Shown here: in pieces, positions 22,149 to 25,547 of the stretch
How positions within the stretch are numbered: position 1 is the stretch's first letter
How the letters are laid out: each line of letters opens with the position of its first letter
Notes under the pieces: model-generated
What the model was told of the DNA's origin: nothing
Seen by the model: the letters and a program-made list of their open reading frames with translations, nothing else
Databases searched by the model: none
Position numbers and translations under genes: made by a program
From: Syntrophaceae bacterium UBA5761
GTDB taxonomy: Bacteria; Desulfobacterota; Syntrophia; Syntrophales; UBA4778
NCBI GenBank assembly: GCA_002418885.1
Contig: DIEZ01000068.1
Coordinates: 5,009-30,555 of the forward strand
Length of the DNA: 25,547 nt
Direction: 5' to 3'

Positions 22149-23408
22149 TTATCTCATACTGAGGCCGCAGAGTGCAGACGAGGCAGGCTTGAAACGCCGG
22201 CATACCCCGGGCCTTGTTTCGTAAATCGTGCAGGTGCTGTGGTCCCCTTCCCAAACCAGGAATGGGCATCCCAGGACGTCCTTCCCGCTCTCCGACAACA
22301 CGAGGCGGTCGCCCGCCCAGACGGCATGTTCCCGCTCGACCATCCCGAGTATGTCCTCTCTACCCTCACGGCGCCAGCGTGCCAGGTCTTCCGCCGTCAC
22401 GTAGGCGATGAAGTCCGTCAGACAGCATTTGCCGCAACGCCGGCATTCCACTTCTGCCTCGTTCTCAGCCTTTTCATCCCTGATGAGCAACAGGTATTCA
22501 TACTGGTAGAGGTCTTCGACGAAGTGGCGGATGATCTCATGTTCGTCTTTATACGCAAAGGGCGACTTCAGGATGACTCTCATCCGTTCATCGAAATCGA
22601 ACGGTATGAAGTCGGCGATCGGACCGCGCACCGACGTGTATCCCAGGCTACGGCAGACGGACTCGATGTGGGAGAACTTGACCGTGTACTCGTCGTGGCC
22701 GTGAAGCCTTATCCTTTCAGGCACTCCCGGCGCTGAAACGCGGACGAAGGGACGTAGCGGCTCCGGTACCGAGGCCTCGCAGCTGTGCTCGGACAGGAAG
22801 ATGTATGGCGTTTTCGCCAGGCAGAGTTTTTCAACGGCCTTGAGCGCGCCTATGTTCAGGTTGAAGGGAAAAGTGCCGGGCGGCTGTATGGCATACCGCC
22901 TGAGTAATTCGCGCACCTCCAGCAGAGGTTCGTCCAGCGACTCTTCCGTCGAGAAAAACTCCCGGCCGACCCCGGTGAGCACGGGAAAGTCTCCGAGATT
23001 CTCGTTCAGGACGGCAAGGTCCATTCCCTCCAAGACGGCCGGGTCCGTCTCCAGAAAATCTTCCCGCCGGAATTCTACGCAGGTGTGCCGAAGCAACTCT
23101 CGTTGCTTTTGCAGGAGGTAAGGGGAGACGTCGAGCATGATGACCCTCGCGAAACGGTTCTCCTCCAGAAGGTCCTTCATGAGAAACCCATATCCGGCGC
23201 CTATTTCGATGACTCGTTTCACCTTATCCGTAGGGATGAAACGGCGAAGGTAGGAGGAGAGCAGCCGTCCGTACGTGGCGTTTTTCTTCAGTATTCTCCT
23301 AAGAGGGCTTCCTTCCGGGTAGAGGGCATTGCATACTGTGAGTTCCCACCCGAGCGTTTCCACCGAATTCTCATGGTAGTCCTTTGTCGTGTAGAATTTG
23401 CACGCCAT
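22149..23408 (-). CDS. SAM-dependent methyltransferase fused to a YkgJ-type metal/Fe-S binding Cys domain
   Basis: 419 residues from ATG 23408; the frame is open to 23513 but the extra 35 residues do not look conserved, and the ribosome site of 23408 (GCGGGGGC) is weak, so the start is open. The N-terminal part has a methyltransferase motif I VIEIGAGYGFLMKDLL (66-81), VIMLDVS (89-95) and LNENLGDFPV (134-143), reminiscent of the NELLDAxPV motif of MidA/NDUFAF7-type enzymes. The C-terminal 100 residues are a YkgJ (UPF0153) cluster: Cys322, 325, 328, 329, then CPF at 381, CTIYETRPGVCRRF with 393 and 403, and Cys414. YkgJ proteins are thought to bind zinc or an iron-sulfur cluster. The joint protein suggests methylation coupled to metal/Fe-S sensing or of a Cys-rich partner (inference). 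Confidence 0.82.
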   Translation of the reverse strand: MACKFYTTKDYHENSVETLGWELTVCNALYPEGSPLRRILKKNATYGRLLSSYLRRFIPTDKVKRVIEIGAGYGFLMKDLLEENRFARVIMLDVSPYLLQKQRELLRHTCVEFRREDFLETDPAVLEGMDLAVLNENLGDFPVLTGVGREFFSTEESLDEPLLEVRELLRRYAIQPPGTFPFNLNIGALKAVEKLCLAKTPYIFLSEHSCEASVPEPLRPFVRVSAPGVPERIRLHGHDEYTVKFSHIESVCRSLGYTSVRGPIADFIPFDFDERMRVILKSPFAYKDEHEIIRHFVEDLYQYEYLLLIRDEKAENEAEVECRRCGKCCLTDFIAYVTAEDLARWRREGREDILGMVEREHAVWAGDRLVLSESGKDVLGCPFLVWEGDHSTCTIYETRPGVCRRFKPASSALCGLSMR

Positions 23409-23520
23409 CGATTGCCCCCGCTTCCCGCCGATATCTATAGCTGAAACCGGGTCCCGCCGTCCATCTGATTCCCTCCAAAGATGCCTGAGCGCAGGCCTAA
23501 AAAAAATATGCAAATAAACC

Positions 23521-23550
23521 TTGACATAGCAGCGGTAGGTGCATTATAAG
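23521..23550 (+). promoter_or_regulatory. csp leader promoter with a symmetric -10
   Basis: TTGACA (23521-23526), 18-nt spacer, TATAAG (23545-23550), start near 23557. The -10 contains the palindrome TTATAA, so the minus strand also shows a perfect TATAAT (23548-23543), although its -35 is poor. This could drive the methyltransferase gene in the other direction. Confidence 0.7.
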
Positions 23551-23562
23551 AACTACGTTCTT
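23548..23562. promoter_or_regulatory. Operator-like palindrome over the csp transcription start
   Basis: AAGAAC-TAC-GTTCTT is a perfect 6+6 inverted repeat with a 3-nt centre. It begins inside the -10 and covers the expected start site, the usual place for a repressor site. In RNA it would be too close to the 5' end to fold fully. Confidence 0.45.
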
Positions 23563-23677
23563 TTAGAAAATATTCCGCGACCGACAGCTTGCGAACGCGG
23601 GAACAGTAAAAGTTGGGTACAGGTAGTAGAAGTGCAGAGGGTAACCGCCATGCTCTTTTGAGTACCGGCGGTTTTTT
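23557..23677 (+). ncRNA. Candidate short leader RNA upstream of csp
   Basis: The stretch from the predicted start to the intrinsic terminator (about 120 nt) has no ORF of note. It contains a 5-bp stem CCGCG (23575-23579)/CGCGG (23596-23600) and then an A/G-rich single-stranded stretch before the terminator. It is either a small RNA or the 5' part of a csp mRNA that must read through the terminator. I do not recognise a known RNA family. Confidence 0.45.
23643..23677 (+). terminator. Intrinsic terminator inside the csp leader
   Basis: AACCGCC (23643-23649) pairs with GGCGGTT (23667-23673). An inner 5-bp stem (23651-23655 with 23660-23664) closes on a UUUU loop; it is separated from the outer stem by one base on the left and two on the right. 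The run TTTTTT (23672-23677) follows. The csp start codon is 58 nt further on. Confidence 0.7.
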
Positions 23678-23735
23678 CTTCCTGTCACAGCTGCAAACCG
23701 ACTTTACAGAAATTTGAGAAAGGAGGATGTGGGTG

Positions 23736-23936
23736 ATGCCAGAAGGAAAAGTGAAGTGGTTCAATGAACAAAAAGGCTTCGGGTTCATCGAGAAAGATGA
23801 AGGCGGCGACGTATTTGTTCATTTCAGCGCCATTCAAGCCCCCGGCTTCAAGACCCTGTATGAAGGTCAGCGCGTGAGTTTCGATATCACCGAAGGCAAA
23901 AAAGGTCCGGCTGCCGATAACGTAAAACCGGTATAG
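23736..23936 (+). CDS. Cold-shock protein (CspA family)
   Basis: 66 residues, the family's normal size. RNP1 is KGFGFI and RNP2 is [16 protein letters not shown] and [10 protein letters not shown] are typical ends. It is an OB-fold RNA/ssDNA-binding chaperone that melts mRNA structure. ATG 23736 is chosen because AAAGGAGG (23719-23726) ends 9 nt upstream; an ATG at 23727 would touch the ribosome site. A long leader with promoter, palindrome and terminator precedes it, and a strong hairpin follows. Confidence 0.95.
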   Translation: MPEGKVKWFNEQKGFGFIEKDEGGDVFVHFSAIQAPGFKTLYEGQRVSFDITEGKKGPAADNVKPV

Positions 23937-23959
23937 ACCTCATCGGTTAGAGAGCAACG

Positions 23960-23995
23960 AGGGCGCCCTCCGTCTTCTGACGGAGGGCGCCCTTT
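23960..23995 (+). terminator. csp terminator, 15-bp hairpin
   Basis: A perfect 15-bp stem (23960-23974 with 23979-23993) closes on a TTCT loop and is followed by TTTCCGTTT. The U-tract is short, but the stem is very stable. It lies 24 bases after the csp stop and before the convergent dehydrogenase gene. Confidence 0.8.
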
Positions 23996-24015
23996 CCGTT
24001 TCCTCGCCTTCAATC

Positions 24016-24870
24016 TTATTTCTGTTTCAGGACGTCATAAATCACCGAGAAATCAAGACCCTCTTTTCCCTCCCGGAACGTCAGGGCGAACAGCTCCTTT
24101 GCGATGCTGCCCATGAAAAGGGGCCTGCGGATCTCCCTCGCGAAATCCTGGAGGTAGTGGAGGTCCTTGTAGATAAGGGCCGAGGAGAAGTGCGCGGAAA
24201 AGTCTTCTTTCGCGATCTTTGCCCGCTTCGTGTTGAGCACCATTGAATTTCCCCCTCCTGCGGCAAAGATGTCGAGGACCTTTTCCCTGTCGACGCCGGC
24301 CGCCTCGCCCAATATCACAGCTTCGGCGATACCGGTCATGAAGACACCCAAGAGGAGGTTGTTCGCCAGTTTCATCTTTGTGGCCACAGAAGGCCCTCCC
24401 AGGTAGAAGATAGCCTTTCCAAGTTTTTCGAGCGTCCCCTTCACTTTTTCTAACGCCCCTTCATCGCCGCTCACCAGAATCGTCAAATTCCCCTGCGACG
24501 CGGGGATCACACTGCCCAGGACGGGCGACTCCAGGTACCAGCCGCCCTGGTCGGCAACGGACTTGTGAAAATGAGGGACCCAGTCGAAATGGTTGGTCGT
24601 GGTGTCTACGACGATTTTTCCTTTGAGGCCCCCTGCGAGCAGACCTTCGGGCCCGGAAAGGACTGACTGGACCGCCTTGCTGTCGAAGAGGTTCAGGAAA
24701 ATGACTTCCGCCGTCCTTGCCGTTGCCGCCGGGGAGTCGGCGACGGTACAACCGAGGTCACGTGTCTTCTCGATCGTCCTGTTCCAGACGACGAGGTCCA
24801 CGCCTTCGGAGAGTAGGCGTTTCGCCATGGTTTTCCCAAGATGGCCGAGGCCGATGAAACCGGTCTTCAT
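24016..24870 (-). CDS. NAD(P)-dependent beta-hydroxyacid dehydrogenase (3-hydroxyisobutyrate dehydrogenase-like)
   Basis: 284 residues, normal for the family. The Rossmann motif GFIGLGHLGKTMAKRLL is at the N-terminus, with VVWNRT after the second strand, VVDTTTN for the substrate loop, SPVLGSVIPASQGNLTILVSGD, and KMKLANN with the catalytic Lys. After GLGHLG, the VVWNRT segment has Asn-Arg-Thr, which often indicates NADP use. Substrates in the family range from 3-hydroxyisobutyrate to tartronate semialdehyde and succinic semialdehyde/glyoxylate; none can be chosen. ATG 24870 has AAGGAG 7 nt upstream. It follows the Cys-rich gene by 55 bases and probably shares its transcript. Confidence 0.9.
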   Translation of the reverse strand: MKTGFIGLGHLGKTMAKRLLSEGVDLVVWNRTIEKTRDLGCTVADSPAATARTAEVIFLNLFDSKAVQSVLSGPEGLLAGGLKGKIVVDTTTNHFDWVPHFHKSVADQGGWYLESPVLGSVIPASQGNLTILVSGDEGALEKVKGTLEKLGKAIFYLGGPSVATKMKLANNLLLGVFMTGIAEAVILGEAAGVDREKVLDIFAAGGGNSMVLNTKRAKIAKEDFSAHFSSALIYKDLHYLQDFAREIRRPLFMGSIAKELFALTFREGKEGLDFSVIYDVLKQK

Positions 24871-24925
24871 GTTGAGACTCCTTCAGTGAATGGTGAATTG
24901 TACGTCGAAAGGGCCGTATTTTCGT

Positions 24926-25213
24926 TCATTGCTTCCCTAACAATGCCTCCAGCCTGTCGCGGGTGGCGGATGATTTCATCTTCTCCGGGGCTGTCGCCGA
25001 AATCCTTAAACGGAAGTAGTCGCAGAAATTGCCCTTCTCTTTTTCGAGCACCCGCTCGGCCTGGGGTTCCCTGCACTGATTGTAGGCGCCGGCGTCGTAA
25101 AAATCACAGTTCATACAGCATCGCAGATCTGCGCTACAGAAGGGACATGTGTCGTTACGACCCGGCGGGCTGTCCAGTTTCAATTCCTTGCGGCAGTTAA
25201 AGCATGTTTTCAT
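24926..25213 (-). CDS. Small Cys-rich zinc-ribbon-like protein of unknown function
   Basis: 95 residues with nine cysteines: Cys4-x2-Cys7 and Cys23-x2-Cys26 form a likely zinc ribbon (MKTCFNC, DTCPFC), followed by CCMNC (32, 33, 36), Cys47 and Cys64 (NFCDYF). The last 30 residues are charged and helical. AAGGG lies 6 nt before the ATG. The second group of cysteines could bind another metal or an Fe-S cluster. I do not recognise a named family. It precedes the dehydrogenase gene on the same strand. Confidence 0.8.
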   Translation of the reverse strand: MKTCFNCRKELKLDSPPGRNDTCPFCSADLRCCMNCDFYDAGAYNQCREPQAERVLEKEKGNFCDYFRLRISATAPEKMKSSATRDRLEALLGKQ

Positions 25214-25265
25214 GTCTGCCCTTCTTGGCTCCGCACCTCAACAACCGAGTCTTTGGCTGAAGGCC

Positions 25266-25294
25266 ATTTTCGACTAAAGAGGCCGGGAAGTCAA
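25266..25294 (-). promoter_or_regulatory. Possible promoter of the Cys-rich/dehydrogenase pair
   Basis: On the minus strand TTGACT (25294-25289), 17 nt, GAAAAT (25271-25266). The start would fall near 25259, leaving a leader of about 45 nt before the ATG at 25213. Confidence 0.4.
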
Positions 25295-25378
25295 GGAAAG
25301 TTGTGGTTTACTGCTGGCGCCGCGGCGCAAGATAGGGTATAAGAGGGTCGATTTTCGGCAGCAAGGAGCACGAGAGCT

Positions 25379-25547
25379 ATGGCGCAAACACAGACCGCTC
25401 CCCCGACTGATTTCATCAGCGAAATCATCGAAGAGGACTTGAAGATGAACAGATGCGGGGGCCGCGTCGCTACCCGCTTCCCGCCGGAGCCGAACGGCTA
25501 CCTGCATATCGGCCATGCCAAATCGATCTGCCTGAACTTCGGTCTGG
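25379..25547 (+). CDS. glnS: Glutaminyl-tRNA synthetase, N-terminal part
   Basis: 56 residues are visible before the window ends. [13 protein letters not shown] and [18 protein letters not shown], which holds the class I HIGH motif (HIGH), then ICLNFGL are characteristic of GlnRS of the eukaryote/gamma-proteobacterial type rather than GluRS. The enzyme charges tRNA-Gln directly. ATG 25379 follows AAGGAG at 10 nt. A TATAAG at 25338 may be its -10, without a recognisable -35; a 12-bp palindrome GCGCCGCGGCGC (25317-25328) lies in the -35 area. Confidence 0.93.
   Translation, partial: MAQTQTAPPTDFISEIIEEDLKMNRCGGRVATRFPPEPNGYLHIGHAKSICLNFGL

Noticed and set aside
21745..22736. Plus-strand frames across the 21745-22736 region
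   Set aside because: They are antisense to the bS22-like gene, its promoter and the fusion gene, and have no ribosome site or family resemblance.
23548..23562. The csp palindrome as a LexA box
   Set aside because: It is GAAC-N3-GTTC, while the Bacillus-type box needs GAAC-N4-GTTC, and known deltaproteobacterial LexA sites differ.
25317..25328. 12-bp GC palindrome before glnS as a specific operator
   Set aside because: Short G/C-only palindromes are expected by chance in this GC-rich sequence, and it could not be linked to a promoter with a -35.
1..25547. tRNA, rRNA, SRP/tmRNA genes, CRISPR repeats, transposases or att sites
   Set aside because: Scanning by eye found no T-loop GTTCGA blocks in a cloverleaf context, no regularly spaced repeats and no transposase or integrase motifs; a tRNAscan or Rfam search would settle this.

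Overview
The window is about 57-60% GC by eye and gene-dense. It reads as chromosomal DNA of an anaerobic, LPS-bearing Gram-negative bacterium, most likely a syntrophic or sulfate-reducer-like deltaproteobacterium (Desulfobacterota). The clues are a four-subunit 2-oxoacid:ferredoxin oxidoreductase, Kdo transferase WaaA, a full set of lipid A Ara4N genes, an LpxL-type acyltransferase, CoA-ester enzymes (acyl ligase, crotonase, hotdog thioesterase) and a bacterial TMTC-like TPR membrane protein. The lineage is an inference from gene content. I see no tRNA, rRNA, CRISPR array, IS element or prophage.

Layout. (1) 1-2360 (+): the end of a polyprenyl-phosphate-type GT2 glycosyltransferase overlaps a large membrane/TPR protein related to TMTC glycosyltransferases. 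(2) 5640-2405 (-): an operon of acyl-CoA/acyl-AMP ligase, LpxL-like acyltransferase and an SDR; the last two lack textbook catalytic residues. (3) 5733-9058 (+): a strong promoter, a 35-codon Leu-rich mini-ORF and a near-perfect terminator, then the gamma-delta-alpha-beta genes of a 2-oxoacid:ferredoxin oxidoreductase. (4) 9060-11307: waaA (-) and rpe (+), divergent. (5) 19034-11299 (-): an Ara4N operon, arnT-arnB-arnC-arnA(formyltransferase)-arnA(decarboxylase)-arnD, ending in a DHH phosphoesterase. ArnA is split into two genes. (6) 19310-21726: hotdog thioesterase (+), dusB (-), dienoyl-CoA-isomerase-like crotonase (+). (7) 23408-21762 (-): a methyltransferase fused to a YkgJ-type Cys cluster, then a separately promoted 29-codon gene for a bS22/COX24-like ribosomal peptide. 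(8) 23521-23995 (+): a cold-shock protein gene behind a promoter, an operator-like palindrome, a short leader RNA and an intrinsic terminator. (9) 25213-24016 (-): a Cys-rich zinc-ribbon protein and a 3-hydroxyisobutyrate-dehydrogenase-like enzyme. (10) 25379-end (+): the start of glnS.

How the genes work together. Regions 2, 4 and 5 all touch the cell envelope: lipid acylation, Kdo addition and cationic Ara4N capping of lipid A. Regions 3 and 6 belong to anaerobic CoA/ferredoxin metabolism. The most unusual signals are two 'promoter - short RNA - intrinsic terminator' units placed directly before genes (the oxidoreductase operon and csp), which suggest transcription attenuation or small RNAs, and the 29-residue ribosomal-peptide gene that a normal length cut-off would miss.
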